Shown: one piece after another, positions 1 through 13,108 of the stretch
Position numbering within the stretch: position 1 is the stretch's first letter
Layout of the letters: each line of letters opens with the position of its first letter
From: Streptomyces radiopugnans
Lineage (GTDB): Bacteria > Actinomycetota > Actinomycetes > Streptomycetales > Streptomycetaceae
Reading direction: 5' to 3'
Assembly (NCBI RefSeq): GCF_900110735.1
Contig: NZ_FOET01000007.1
Coordinates: 1 to 64,000 of the forward strand
Length of the DNA: 64,000 nt
Made by a program: the position numbers and the translations under genes
Notes under the pieces: generated by a model
Database searches by the model: none
What the model was told of the DNA's origin: nothing
The model's input: only the letters and a program-made list of their open reading frames with translations

Positions 1-1065
1 CTCTACCACTGGGACCTGCCGCAGGAGCTGGAGGACGCCGGCGGCTGGCCGGAGCGCGCCACCGCCGAGCGGTTCGCGGAGTACGCCTCCCTGGTCGCCG
101 GCGCGCTCGGCGACCGCGTGGAGCGCTGGACCACCCTCAACGAACCCTGGTGCTCGGCCTTCCTCGGCTACGGCTCGGGCGTGCACGCCCCCGGCCGCAC
201 CGACCAGGCGGACGCGCTGCGCGCCGCCCACCACCTCAACCTCGCCCACGGACTGGGCACCCAGGCCCTCCGCGCCGCCCTCCCCGCCGGCGCGCAGACC
301 TCCGTCACCCTCAACCTCCACCATGTGCGGCCCCTGACCGACGGCCCCGCCGACCTCGACGCCGCACGCCGCATCGACGGCGTCGCCAACCGGGTCTTCA
401 CCGGCCCCATGCTGCGCGGCGAGTACCCGGACGACGTCCTGCGCGACACCGCGCACCTGACGGACTGGAGCTTCGTCGAGGACGGCGACCTGGCGGACAT
501 CCACCAGCCGCTGGACTTCCTGGGCGTCAACTACTACAGCCCCACCCTCGTCTCCGCCGCCTCCGGCCCCGGCACCCACAACGCCGACGGGCACGGCGCG
601 AGCGAGCACAGCCCCTGGCCGGGCGGCGACGACGTCGCCTTCCACCGGACGCCGGGCGAGACCACCGCCATGGGCTGGACGATCGACCCGAGCGGGATGT
701 ACGACCTGCTGCTGCGGGTCCGGGACGACTTCCCCGGCATGCCGGTGGTCATCACCGAGAACGGCGCCGCCTTCGACGACTACGTCGACCCCGAGGGCCG
801 CGTCCTGGACCCGCAGCGGATCTCCTACCTCCACGGCCATCTGGCGGCGGTGCACCGGGCCATCGAGGCCGGGGCGGACGTGCGCGGCTACTTCCTGTGG
901 TCCCTGCTGGACAACTTCGAGTGGGGGTACGGTTACAGCAAGCGCTTCGGCGCGGTGTACGTGGACTACGCCACCGGCAGGCGCATCCCCAAGGAGAGCG
1001 CCCGCTGGTACGCGAAGGTGGTCCGCGACGGCGCCCTGCCCCCGGAGCCCGGCGCGCGGGCCTGA
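1..1065 (+). CDS. GH1 beta-glucosidase, 3' part (5' end outside window)
   Basis: Retaining family 1 glycoside hydrolase that would release glucose from cellobiose or other beta-glucosides in the cytoplasm. The reading frame is open from base 1, so the N-terminus lies outside the window. The acid/base glutamate is in TLNEPW (nt 142-144) and the nucleophile in VITENGAA (nt 757-759). The aglycone-site motif [11 protein letters not shown] and the late [10 protein letters not shown] segment are complete, so the C-terminus is intact. Cellulolytic Streptomyces carry a GH1 enzyme, BglC, beside the cebEFG cellobiose transporter. CebR-type boxes elsewhere in the window make that identity plausible, but the upstream genes are not visible. 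Family call is secure; the specific name is not. Confidence 0.95.
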   Translation, partial: LYHWDLPQELEDAGGWPERATAERFAEYASLVAGALGDRVERWTTLNEPWCSAFLGYGSGVHAPGRTDQADALRAAHHLNLAHGLGTQALRAALPAGAQTSVTLNLHHVRPLTDGPADLDAARRIDGVANRVFTGPMLRGEYPDDVLRDTAHLTDWSFVEDGDLADIHQPLDFLGVNYYSPTLVSAASGPGTHNADGHGASEHSPWPGGDDVAFHRTPGETTAMGWTIDPSGMYDLLLRVRDDFPGMPVVITENGAAFDDYVDPEGRVLDPQRISYLHGHLAAVHRAIEAGADVRGYFLWSLLDNFEWGYGYSKRFGAVYVDYATGRRIPKESARWYAKVVRDGALPPEPGARA

Positions 1066-1138
1066 CCGCGCCCGGAGCCCCGGCCGCGGTCCGGCCCCGA
1101 TCCGTCTGCCGGGCCCGCGGCCGGCCGTCCCCGCGAGG

Positions 1139-1576
1139 TCAGGCGGGGCGCCGCCCGCCGCCCCCGCGCCCCTCACGCTCCCCGCGCCCCTGATGCCACT
1201 CCCGTACGATCTCCTCGGCGTCGAAGGGCTCCAGGCCCAGCGGGGGCCCGGGCGGCGGCATCCGCAGCGCCGCGCGGATCCTCTCGTTGATCCCCGCCAC
1301 GATCCGCCGCACCTCCGGCTCCGAGCGGGCCCGGCGCGCGGCGGCCAGGGCGTCCTCCGCCTCCTTGCGCAGGGCGAGCGCGGGCGGCAGGTAGGAGAGC
1401 CCTTCGCGGCTCATCTTCTTCCTGACCCACCACAGGTCGTCGTAGGGCTGGTCCAGATCGGGCAGCGGCCTGCCCATGCCCGGCAGCTCGTCGAACTCGC
1501 CGCGTTCGGCCGCCTCGCGGATCTGCCGGTCGGCCCATGTCTCGAAGTCGACGCCGGGCGGTTTGCGTTCGGTCAC
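1139..1576 (-). CDS. DUF1992 (DnaJ-C28-like) domain protein
   Basis: 145-residue soluble protein of unknown function. The N-terminal half carries the DUF1992 signature (IREAAERGEFDELPGMGRPL), the domain shared with eukaryotic DNAJC28, without any J domain. The C-terminus is a Gly/Arg-rich tail. The GTG start at 1574-1576 is preceded by GGGGAGGAG seven bases upstream; the frame stays open much further upstream only because it runs antisense through the ligase gene. It lies 101 bp downstream of the ligase gene on the same strand and may be co-transcribed. No catalytic residues are recognisable. Confidence 0.85.
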   Translation of the reverse strand: MTERKPPGVDFETWADRQIREAAERGEFDELPGMGRPLPDLDQPYDDLWWVRKKMSREGLSYLPPALALRKEAEDALAAARRARSEPEVRRIVAGINERIRAALRMPPPGPPLGLEPFDAEEIVREWHQGRGEREGRGGGGRRPA

Positions 1577-1677
1577 GGTGCGCTCCTCCCCACGGGACGG
1601 CGGCGGAGGCGGACCTCCGCGAAGCCGCGCTCGTACGGCCCAGGCTACGCGGAAGGCGTTCCGCGGGGCGGGAGCGC

Positions 1678-3213
1678 TCACCCGGCCAGGGCGAGCACGG
1701 CCTCCACGGTGTCCGCCTCCGCCGCCGTCTTGTCCTCCCGGTAGCGCAGCACCCGGGCGAACCGCAGCGTCACCCCCTCCGGGTAGCGGGGGGAGCGCTG
1801 CACCCCGTCGAAGGCGATCTCCACCACCAGCTCCGGCCGAACCGTCACCGTGAACCCGTCGTCCTCCACCGCCAGTTCGCGCAGCCGCCCGGTCTGCCAG
1901 GTCAGCAGGGCGTCGGTCAGGCCCTTGAAGGTCTTGCCGAGCATCGCGAAGGAGCCGTCCGCCCGGCGCGCGCCCAGATGGAGGTTGGACAGCTTCCCCG
2001 CGCGCCGCCCGTGCCCCCACTCGGCCGCCAGCACCACCAGGTCCAGGGTGTGCACCGGCTTCACCTTCAGCCAGGACGCCCCGCGCCGCCCCGCGCCGTA
2101 CGCGGAGTCCAGAGCCTTGAGCATCACGCCCTCGTGGCCGCGGACCAGCACCTCGTCGGCGAACCCCCGCGCCGCGGCACGGGCCCGCTCGTCCCGCTGA
2201 TCCTCGACGACCGTGCGCAGCACCCGCATCGGCCCGGGCACCACCCGGGCCAGTTCCGCGTGCCGCCGGGCCGCCGGCAGCTCCAGCAGGTCGCGGCCGT
2301 CGACCGACAGCAGGTCGAAGAAGACGGGCGACAGCGGCAGCGACGCGCGCGCCCGCTCCACGTCCAGCCGCGACCCGACCCGGCCGGCCACCTCCTGGAA
2401 GGGCCTGGGCCGGCCGTCCTCGCCCAGGGCGATGACCTCGCCGTCGAGGACCGCCCGCCCGGCCCGCAGCTCCCGGGCGGCGGCCACCACCTCCGGGAGG
2501 CGGCCGGTGATCTCGTCCAGGGTGCGGGTGAAGACCCGCACCTCCGGGCCGTCGCGGTGCACCTGGACGCGGATGCCGTCGAGCTTCTCCTCCACCGCGC
2601 ACGGCCCGAGCCGGTCCAGCGCCTCGTCCACGCTCCCGGCGGTCTGCGCGAGCATCGGCAGCACCGGCCGTCCCACGTCCAGGCGGAAGTCCGCCAGCGC
2701 GCCGGGGCCGCGGGCGAGCAGGGCCTGGGCCACACGTCCCAGCGAGCCGCCGACCATCACCGCCCGCCGCACCCCGGCCGGCTCCGCGCCCACCGCCGCC
2801 GCCAGGCCCTCGACGGCGAACGCGTCCAGGGCCCCCTGCCGCAGCTCGCCGCCGATCAGCCGGACGAGGAAGCGCTGCTCCTCGCCGGTGGCGGCGGACA
2901 GCAGCCCGTGCAGCAGCCGCCCGCGCTCGGCCTGCGCGCCCCGGCCCGAGACGGCGGCGATCGCCTCCAGGGCCCGGTGCACGTCCGTCACCGACAGCGA
3001 CGGCGCGTCCGCCGGGGGGACGGCCCGGCTCAGCGCCTTCCAGCCGATCCCGGTCCTGCGCTGGGGGAGCCTGCCCGCCAGATAGGTGACGACGACCGGG
3101 ACCTCCTCGGGGCCGGCCGCGCGGAACAGCCCGGCGAGCAGGGCGACCTTCTCCGTACGCGAGGAGGTCTGGGCGACCTGGTGGGAGATCCGGGCGACTT
3201 CGGCCAGCAGCAT
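1678..3213 (-). CDS. ATP-dependent DNA ligase
   Basis: 511-residue nick-sealing ligase of the ATP-dependent class; actinomycetes carry these beside the essential NAD-dependent LigA. The N-terminal all-helical DNA-binding domain spans about residues 1-185. The adenylation domain follows with motif I EEKLDGIR, where K210 is the predicted AMP-accepting lysine, then VLDGEVIAL (motif III), HEGVMLK (motif IV) and WLKVKP (motif V). The OB-fold C-terminus ends in EDKTAAEADT. Start is the ATG at 3211-3213 after GGATGGGG; a longer frame upstream lacks a ribosome binding site. No Ku or polymerase/primase partner adjoins it, so it is a stand-alone repair ligase by inference. Confidence 0.93.
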   Translation of the reverse strand: MLLAEVARISHQVAQTSSRTEKVALLAGLFRAAGPEEVPVVVTYLAGRLPQRRTGIGWKALSRAVPPADAPSLSVTDVHRALEAIAAVSGRGAQAERGRLLHGLLSAATGEEQRFLVRLIGGELRQGALDAFAVEGLAAAVGAEPAGVRRAVMVGGSLGRVAQALLARGPGALADFRLDVGRPVLPMLAQTAGSVDEALDRLGPCAVEEKLDGIRVQVHRDGPEVRVFTRTLDEITGRLPEVVAAARELRAGRAVLDGEVIALGEDGRPRPFQEVAGRVGSRLDVERARASLPLSPVFFDLLSVDGRDLLELPAARRHAELARVVPGPMRVLRTVVEDQRDERARAAARGFADEVLVRGHEGVMLKALDSAYGAGRRGASWLKVKPVHTLDLVVLAAEWGHGRRAGKLSNLHLGARRADGSFAMLGKTFKGLTDALLTWQTGRLRELAVEDDGFTVTVRPELVVEIAFDGVQRSPRYPEGVTLRFARVLRYREDKTAAEADTVEAVLALAG

Positions 3214-3350
3214 GTCCCCATCCTCACCCGGACGGCCGCCACCGGCGCCGAACGGCGCGCGGAAGAGGAGACACACCGGGACCGATGAGTTCCGGCGCAC
3301 CGGCGGGTCCGTACCCGTGAGACCGAGCGCGGAGGAAGAGGACGAGGACG

Positions 3351-3971
3351 ATGGCGAAAGTGACGCTGACGGAGTTCCTGACCCTGGACGGGGTCGTGCA
3401 GGCGCCCGGGGGCCCCGACGAGGACCGCGACGGCGGATTCGAGCACGGCGGCTGGCTGGTCCCCTACGCCGACGAGGACATGGGGCGGTTCGTCGACGAG
3501 GGCTTCCGGTCCGCGGACGCCTTCCTGCTGGGCCGCAGGACGTACCAGATCTTCGCCGCCTACTGGCCGCGCGTCACCGACGCGGACAACCTGGTGGCGA
3601 GCAGGCTCAACACCCTGCCCAAGTACGTCGCCTCCCGGACGCTGGACGGCGTCGGGTGGCACAACTCCACGCTGCTGAGGGGCGACGCGGTACGCGAGGT
3701 CGCCGCGCTCAAGGAGCGGCTGGAGGGCGAACTGCAGATCCACGGCAGCGGGAACCTGGCGCGGAGCCTGATGGCGCACGGCCTCATCGACGAGTACCGC
3801 CTGCTGACCTACCCCGTCATCCTGGGCGGCGGCAAGCGCCTGTTCGACGGCGGGGCCGTGCCGGCCGCGCTGGAGCGCACCGGTGGCAGGACGACCTCCA
3901 CCGGGGTGGCGATCAACACCTACCGGGTGGCGGGGCCGCCCGGCCACGGCTCGTTCGAGCTGGAGGAGTGA
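3351..3971 (+). CDS. RibD C-terminal / dihydrofolate reductase-fold protein
   Basis: 206-residue protein of the YyaP/YwjB type, predicted to bind NADPH in the dihydrofolate-reductase fold. Diagnostic stretches are GRRTYQIFAAYWP near residue 63 and GSGNLARSLM...DEYRLLTYPVILGGGKRLF near residues 128-168, where the glycine-rich segment is the dinucleotide site. The substrate is unknown; riboflavin-type reductases and antibiotic-modifying reductases share the fold. It is transcribed alone, divergently from the ligase and followed at once by a strong hairpin terminator. Confidence 0.85.
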   Translation: MAKVTLTEFLTLDGVVQAPGGPDEDRDGGFEHGGWLVPYADEDMGRFVDEGFRSADAFLLGRRTYQIFAAYWPRVTDADNLVASRLNTLPKYVASRTLDGVGWHNSTLLRGDAVREVAALKERLEGELQIHGSGNLARSLMAHGLIDEYRLLTYPVILGGGKRLFDGGAVPAALERTGGRTTSTGVAINTYRVAGPPGHGSFELEE

Positions 3972-3987
3972 GCGAGGGAGCGGGCGC

Positions 3988-4022
3988 ACCGGGGGGTGGG
4001 GGCGCGGCCCCCACCCCCCGGT
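3988..4022 (+). terminator. Rho-independent-type hairpin after the RibD-like gene
   Basis: Perfect 16-bp stem (ACCGGGGGGTGGGGGC and its complement) around a GCG loop, beginning 17 bp after the stop codon. No U-run follows, which is usual for Streptomyces terminators. Confidence 0.8.
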
Positions 4023-4164
4023 CCCGCAGGACGAGGGGGCGGCCGTGCCGGAGGTGCGCCACCGCGCCGTGGCCCGGCCCTCCCGCGACGGCCGCCGCGG
4101 AGGTGAACGCCGGGCCGTTACGGGTATCCGCGAGAGAGCCGACCTCAACGCAGCGAGGTGACCC

Positions 4165-4659
4165 ATGACAGGCCCGCCCCCCTACGACCAGTACCCCTCT
4201 CACGGCGACCGGCGGGAACCGGCGCCGGCGCGGATCGCGGCGGGACGGCTGTGGGCCACCGGTGCGGCGACCGCCGCCGTCGCCGCCCTCGCCGCCGTGG
4301 TCACCACACTCCTGATCCGCGGTGTCCTCGGCGTCCCCGTCTTCGCCCCGGACGGGGCGGGCGCGTGGGGGGACGCGACCACCGGCTACCTCGCCGCCCT
4401 CGCCGCCGGCGCGGCCCTGGTGGCCACGGCCCTGCTGCACCTGCTGCTGGTGGCCACGCCCCGGCCGGGCCGCTTCTTCACCTGGATCGTGCTCCTGGTG
4501 ACCGCCGCGATGATGCTGTTCCCCTTCACCACCGGCATCGCCACCGAGTCGAAGTTCGGCACGGCGGCCGTCGCCCTGGTGACGGGGCTGGCCATCACCA
4601 GCCTGCTGTCCTCGGCGGTCCCCTCGGTGGTCACCGACCGGGACCGGTTCTCCGGCTGA
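4165..4659 (+). CDS. DUF6069 family membrane protein
   Basis: 164-residue integral membrane protein with four predicted transmembrane segments (about residues 28-50, 73-97, 107-127 and 132-152) behind a short hydrophilic N-terminus. The pattern AGRLWATGAATAAVAALAAV followed by LLIRGVLGVPVFAP matches DUF6069, a family of unknown function in Actinobacteria. The ATG follows GAGGTGACCC. It stands alone between a terminator and a long intergenic region, so context gives no function. Confidence 0.75.
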   Translation: MTGPPPYDQYPSHGDRREPAPARIAAGRLWATGAATAAVAALAAVVTTLLIRGVLGVPVFAPDGAGAWGDATTGYLAALAAGAALVATALLHLLLVATPRPGRFFTWIVLLVTAAMMLFPFTTGIATESKFGTAAVALVTGLAITSLLSSAVPSVVTDRDRFSG

Positions 4660-5032
4660 GGCGGCGGCCTCCGCGCCCCCCTCCCGCCCGCGGTGCCGGA
4701 GTACGGGTCCACGTCGTCCGCGCAGCCGGCAGCCGGCAGCCGGGTTGCGGGGGAGAGGGGCGCCGGCCGTTCCCCGACGGAAAGGAGGCCACCGGGGAAC
4801 CTCCGCGAACCGCCATGCCGCCCGCACGCTCAACTTCTGACATGTACGCCGGTGTTCTCAAAGACGGAGATTCGGTGACCGTCCCGGGGTGGGGTAATCT
4901 CGGCGTGTCTGCACGTTTGTCGGATGACAAGCGTGAGGGACTGTGAACGTGGTGTGAGCACACCGCCTGCCCGTCCGGGTGCGACCGGGGGAGCACGGCA
5001 CGTGATGAACCCGGTGGCGGACGAGCGGAGCG
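4660..5032. other. 373-bp intergenic region upstream of the hybrid kinase
   Basis: No credible gene. The first part holds short GCCGGCA direct repeats near 4726-4745. The second half is markedly less GC-rich, as expected of a promoter region, and contains a possible stress-sigma-type promoter (separate entry). The stretch between it and the kinase start, about 135 bp, shows nothing I can name. Confidence 0.5.
4875..4897 (+). promoter_or_regulatory. Possible sigma-B-like promoter for the hybrid kinase
   Basis: GTG, 14 bp, then GGGTAA (4892-4897) approximates the Streptomyces sigma-B/H pattern GTTT-N14-16-GGGTAT. The -35 is imperfect, so this is only suggestive; it would fit a stress-signalling operon. 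Confidence 0.3.
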
Positions 5033-9085
<4,053 letters not shown>

Positions 9086-9132
9086 TCGCCGGCACCGTCC
9101 GTCAGCCGACCCCCTCCCCGAGGAGCAGCGCA

Positions 9133-11733
9133 GTGCAGACCCAGCGGCCGGACGAGCCCGTCCCCGAGGACGGGCCGCCGAGCGCCGCCCCGGCACGGGA
9201 GGCGTCCGCGGTACACGCGTCCGCGGCACACGCGTCCGCCGCGGACGGGTCCGTGCGGGAGGCGGCGGCCCCGGTGCCGTCCGTGCGGCAGCCGTACGAG
9301 GGCAGGGTGTACGAGCGCGGGGTGTACGACGGTGCCCCGCCGCGCGACGGCGCCGACGTCCGCGTCGGCAGGCTGGCCGCCACCGTCGAGCGGCTGCGCC
9401 GCGAGGTGCGCGAGGCCCACGCCGCGGCCGAGGGCCGCGCCCTGATCGAGATGGCCAAGGGCATCCTGGTCGAGCGGCTGGGCTGCGGCCCGGCGCAGGC
9501 CGCCAGGCAGCTGGACACCCTCGCCGACCAGGCCGGCCTCTCCCGCCTGGAGCTGGCCGCCGACCTCATCGACCAGGCCGCCCACGACCGGGTCACCGAG
9601 GCGGCCCGCGAGTTCCTGGCCAGGGCGGAGGGCGGTGCCGAAGGCCGGGGCGGCACGGACCGGGACGGCGGCCGGGGAGGGGACGGCGGGGAGGCGCCCT
9701 CGCTGTCGGTACGGCTGCGCACCGCGGAGAGCGGCGCACTGGCCGCCGACGACACCCAGGCGGTCGCCGAGTCCCTGCTGGAGCACGCGCTGACCCCGCT
9801 GGGCGCCGTGGCGGTGGCCATCTGGGCCGCCGGCACCGACGCCTCCCTCACCCTGGCCGGCTCCGCGGGCTACGCGGCCGAGGAGGCCGCGCGGTGGCAC
9901 TACGTACCGCCGGGCGTGGCCACCCTCGCCCGCCGGGCCCTCACCGAGCGCCGCCCCGTGTGGTTCGCCACTCCCGCCGAGACCGGGCTGCCCACCCTGG
10001 GCCGGCGGCAGGCGCCCGAGGGCTGCCGGGTCACGGTCCCCGCCGACAACGGCGGCCGCATCCTGGGCGTTCTGGAGATCTGCTGGCCCGGCCCGCTGGA
10101 GCCGCAGCCCCCGCAGGTCCAGCGGCAGATCGAGGCCCTGGCCGAACTGTGCGCCCACACCCTGGACAGCCGCGACGCGGGCGCCGAGGACTCCGGGGAG
10201 GCACTCCAGGCACGGCACCCGGGCGCCTCGGAACTGGTGGACTTCGCCGACGGCCTGCTGGACCCGGCCCTGGTGCTGGTGCCCCAACTGGACGCCGAGG
10301 GCCGGCTCGCCGACTTCCGCATCCACCACGTCAGCGCCCACTTCGTCGATCCGGCGGGCCGCCCGCGCGGCGCCGTCGCAGGAGCGATGCTGCTGGAGGC
10401 CTATCCGATGGCGGTGGGCGAGAGCGGTCTGTTCGAGAAGATCGAGCACGTGCACGCCACCGGCGAGCCGTTCCGCGCCGAACGGATGGTGCTGCGCGCA
10501 CTGGTCGGCCAGGTGCCGCTGACGGTGGAGGCGTCCGTCAGCATCAGCCGCCACGGTGAGAACGTCCTGCTCATCTGGCGTGTCCAGGACGAGGCGGCGC
10601 GACTGGCGAGCGTGCTCCAGCACGCCCAGCGCCTGGGCCGCATCGGCGGCTTCGAGGAGAACCTCGTCACCGGCGAGATCGTCTGGAACAACCAGCTCTT
10701 CGCCCTCCACGGACTGCCGCCCACCGCCGCGCCGATCCCGCTGGAGCAGCTGCCCGCACACACCCACGCGGACGACGAGGCCGCCATCGGGCGCTTCCTG
10801 CGCACCCTGCTGCACCACCGCCGCCCCGCCTCCACGGCCTTCCGCCTCCAGCGGCCCGACGGGATCGTGCGCCACATCCGCGTGGTCGCCGAACCGGCCC
10901 TCGACGCCGAGGGCCGGCTGGTCGCGGTGCGCGGCGCCTACCAGGACGTCTCCGCACAGCACTGGACGGAGGTCGCGCTGGGCGCCACCCGCGACCAGCT
11001 CGCCCAGACCGAGCAGCAGGCCGCCGAGCGCAACCGCATGACGCTCCAGCTCCAGCGCGCCATCATGCCGCCCACCCGGGGCCCCATCGACGCCGGGGGG
11101 CTGGACATCGCGGTGCGCTACCGCCCCGCCGAGAAGGACCACCTGGTCGGCGGCGACTGGTACGACGCCGTCGTCCTGCCATCGGGCCAGGTGCTGCTCT
11201 CCGTCGGCGACGTGGCGGGCCACGGCATCGAGGCGGCCACCGGCATGGTCGTCCTGCGCAACGCCCTGCGCGGTCTGGCCACCACAGGGGCCGGGCCCGC
11301 GCAGATACTGGCCTGGCTCAACACCGTCGCCCACCACCTCACCGAGAACGTCACCGCCACCGCCGTCTGCGGCCTCTACGACCCGGACACCCGGACGCTG
11401 CGCTGGGCCCGGGCCGGCCATCCGCCGCCGGTCCTGGTGCGCCGGGGGGAGGCCGTCACGCTGCCACTGGTGGGCGGACTGCTGCTCGGCGCCATCGCGG
11501 AGGCCGGGTACGAGGAGGAGAAGCTGGTGCTGGAGACCGGCGACATGCTGCTGATGTACACCGACGGTCTCATCGAGCGCCGGGACCGCTCCCTGCAGGA
11601 GTCCCTGGACCAGCTCATGGCCCTCGCCCGGGACTCCGGCGCCACCCTGGACAAGCAGCTCGACCGCCTGCTGACCTACAGCAACTCCGACACCGACGAC
11701 GACACCTGCGTCGTCGGCGTCCGGATGCGCTGA
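9133..11733 (+). CDS. ANTAR-GAF-PAS-PAS-PP2C (SpoIIE-type) phosphatase
   Basis: 866-residue multidomain protein phosphatase, predicted to dephosphorylate an anti-sigma-factor antagonist in partner-switching stress signalling. A disordered N-terminus precedes an ANTAR-like RNA-binding three-helix segment (about residues 88-147, ALIEMAKGILVERLGC). A GAF domain (about 210-340) and two PAS domains (about 366-490 and 497-615, the second of PAS_3 type with GRIGGFEENLVTGEIVWNN) follow. The SpoIIE/PP2C domain (about 640-866) has the metal-binding GGDWYDA, GDVAGHGIEAA and MYTDGLIERR motifs. The GTG start at 9133 has GAGGAG eight bases upstream; an open frame reaches back into the kinase gene but lacks such a site. 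The 47-bp gap to the hybrid kinase suggests a common pathway. No antagonist or anti-sigma gene is next to it. Confidence 0.93.
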   Translation: MQTQRPDEPVPEDGPPSAAPAREASAVHASAAHASAADGSVREAAAPVPSVRQPYEGRVYERGVYDGAPPRDGADVRVGRLAATVERLRREVREAHAAAEGRALIEMAKGILVERLGCGPAQAARQLDTLADQAGLSRLELAADLIDQAAHDRVTEAAREFLARAEGGAEGRGGTDRDGGRGGDGGEAPSLSVRLRTAESGALAADDTQAVAESLLEHALTPLGAVAVAIWAAGTDASLTLAGSAGYAAEEAARWHYVPPGVATLARRALTERRPVWFATPAETGLPTLGRRQAPEGCRVTVPADNGGRILGVLEICWPGPLEPQPPQVQRQIEALAELCAHTLDSRDAGAEDSGEALQARHPGASELVDFADGLLDPALVLVPQLDAEGRLADFRIHHVSAHFVDPAGRPRGAVAGAMLLEAYPMAVGESGLFEKIEHVHATGEPFRAERMVLRALVGQVPLTVEASVSISRHGENVLLIWRVQDEAARLASVLQHAQRLGRIGGFEENLVTGEIVWNNQLFALHGLPPTAAPIPLEQLPAHTHADDEAAIGRFLRTLLHHRRPASTAFRLQRPDGIVRHIRVVAEPALDAEGRLVAVRGAYQDVSAQHWTEVALGATRDQLAQTEQQAAERNRMTLQLQRAIMPPTRGPIDAGGLDIAVRYRPAEKDHLVGGDWYDAVVLPSGQVLLSVGDVAGHGIEAATGMVVLRNALRGLATTGAGPAQILAWLNTVAHHLTENVTATAVCGLYDPDTRTLRWARAGHPPPVLVRRGEAVTLPLVGGLLLGAIAEAGYEEEKLVLETGDMLLMYTDGLIERRDRSLQESLDQLMALARDSGATLDKQLDRLLTYSNSDTDDDTCVVGVRMR

Positions 11734-11850
11734 CCCGGCCCGGCGGCCCCGGCCCGGCCGGGCCGCCCCTCCCGGTCCGCCGTTTCCGGCCCCGCCCACC
11801 GGGTACCTGCGCCGTGCACCCGAACGCGACACACTGCGAGGACGACGGCC

Positions 11851-12162
11851 ATGGGCGAGAAGAACAGGCACCACGAGCAGGGCGAGGGCGAGCACGGCCA
11901 CGGGGCCGAGCGCCGTACCGACCCGGCCGACCGGGGCCCCGGAGCCCACTCCGGCCGGGAGACGCGGATGGAGCACCGCGTCGTCCCCGGCACGGCGAGC
12001 GCCGCCGAGGGCTTCTCCGGCGGCGGCACCGTCGAGGGCGAACCGCTCAAGGGCGTCGAGGCCGAGGAGGACGCCTCCGGCAAGGCGCGGCGGGCGGAGG
12101 AGGACGCCTCCGGCAGGGCGGGACGGACGGACACCGGCTCCGGCCGGGAGTCCGGAGGCTGA
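11851..12162 (+). CDS. Small hydrophilic low-complexity protein, unknown
   Basis: 103 residues, rich in Gly, Glu, Arg and Ala, with no hydrophobic core, so probably disordered. It contains an imperfect internal repeat, EEDASGKARRA / EEDASGRAGRT, near the C-terminus. The ATG follows GAGGACGACGGCC, an adequate but not strong ribosome site. No family recognised. It could be a stress-related disordered protein given the signalling genes upstream, but that is only position-based; it may also be non-coding. Confidence 0.45.
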   Translation: MGEKNRHHEQGEGEHGHGAERRTDPADRGPGAHSGRETRMEHRVVPGTASAAEGFSGGGTVEGEPLKGVEAEEDASGKARRAEEDASGRAGRTDTGSGRESGG

Positions 12163-12229
12163 GCCCCGGCACCGGAACCCTGCGCCGGGCACCGGTGCCG
12201 GGCGCGGGGCCGTGGCGCAGCCGGCGCGC

Positions 12230-13108
12230 TCAGCGCCGCAGCGGAACGAAGCGCACCTTCAGCCCCGGCACCGCCTGCGCCGCCGCCGCCAGGGCCTCCC
12301 GCGGCACCACGCCGACCACCGGATAGCCGCCGGTGGTCGGATGGTCGGCGAGGAAGACGATCGGCTCACCGCCCGGCGGCACCTGCACCGCGCCCGCCAC
12401 CATGCCCTCGCTGGGCAGCTCGCCCCTCACCGACCGCTCCAGGGCGGGCCCCTCGGTCCGCAGCCCGACGCGGTTGCTCTCGGCGGACACCCGGTAGACC
12501 CCGCGGGCCAGAGCGCGCAGCGCGGTCGGGGCGAACCAGTCCTCGCGCGGCCCGGGCACCAGCGGCAGCACCAGCTCGTCCGACGGCGGCCCCGGCGCGG
12601 CGGAGGCGACCGCGTCGGCCCAGGGGACGGGCCCCGGCGCCGGTCCCACCGGCAGCCGCGCCCCCTCCGACAGCGGGGCCGGGCCGAGCCCGGACAGCAG
12701 ATCGGTGGAGCGGCTGCCGAGCACCGGCTCGACGTCGACGCCGCCGGCCACCGCCAGATAGCTGCGCACCCCGGCCCGCGCGGCGCCGACCTCCAGCACC
12801 GCCCCGCCCGGCACCCGTACCGCCGCTCCCCACGGCGCCGGACGGCCGTCGATCCGCACCGGGCACGGAGCGCCGGTCACCGCCGCCACCACGGCGCGGT
12901 CCGGGCGCACCGCGCACCCGGTGAGGGTGGTCTCCAGCGTCGCCGCACCGGGCGAGTTGCCCACCAGGCGGTTGGCGAGCCGGTGGGCGGGGGAGTCCAG
13001 CGCCCCCGAACGCGGCACCCCCAGATGGGCGCGGCCCACCCTGCCCAGATCCTGCACGGTGGTCAGCGCCCCCGGCCGCAGGACCTCCAGCACCCCCGCG
13101 CCGCTCAC
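12230..13108 (-). CDS. pxpC: 5-oxoprolinase subunit C
   Basis: 292-residue biotin-dependent-carboxyltransferase-fold subunit of the ATP-dependent 5-oxoprolinase PxpABC, which hydrolyses 5-oxoproline to glutamate. Family features are LEVLRPGALTTVQDLGR at the start, GVPRSGALDSPAHRLANRLVGN, GGVDVEPVLGSRSTDL and FLADHPTTGGYPVVGVV near the end. The GTG start at 13106-13108 overlaps the TGA of pxpB (GTGA), so translation is coupled. Length is normal for the family. Confidence 0.92.
   Translation of the reverse strand: MSGAGVLEVLRPGALTTVQDLGRVGRAHLGVPRSGALDSPAHRLANRLVGNSPGAATLETTLTGCAVRPDRAVVAAVTGAPCPVRIDGRPAPWGAAVRVPGGAVLEVGAARAGVRSYLAVAGGVDVEPVLGSRSTDLLSGLGPAPLSEGARLPVGPAPGPVPWADAVASAAPGPPSDELVLPLVPGPREDWFAPTALRALARGVYRVSAESNRVGLRTEGPALERSVRGELPSEGMVAGAVQVPPGGEPIVFLADHPTTGGYPVVGVVPREALAAAAQAVPGLKVRFVPLRR

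Noticed and set aside
1667..1682. GGGAGCGCTC near the end of the ligase gene, resembling half a CebR box
   Set aside because: It lies at the 3' end of the ligase gene, the right half does not match TCCCA, and no promoter follows.
12165..12229. GC-rich dyads as terminator between the small hydrophilic gene and pxpC
   Set aside because: GCACCGGTGC and flanking bases pair only imperfectly; not distinct enough from background.
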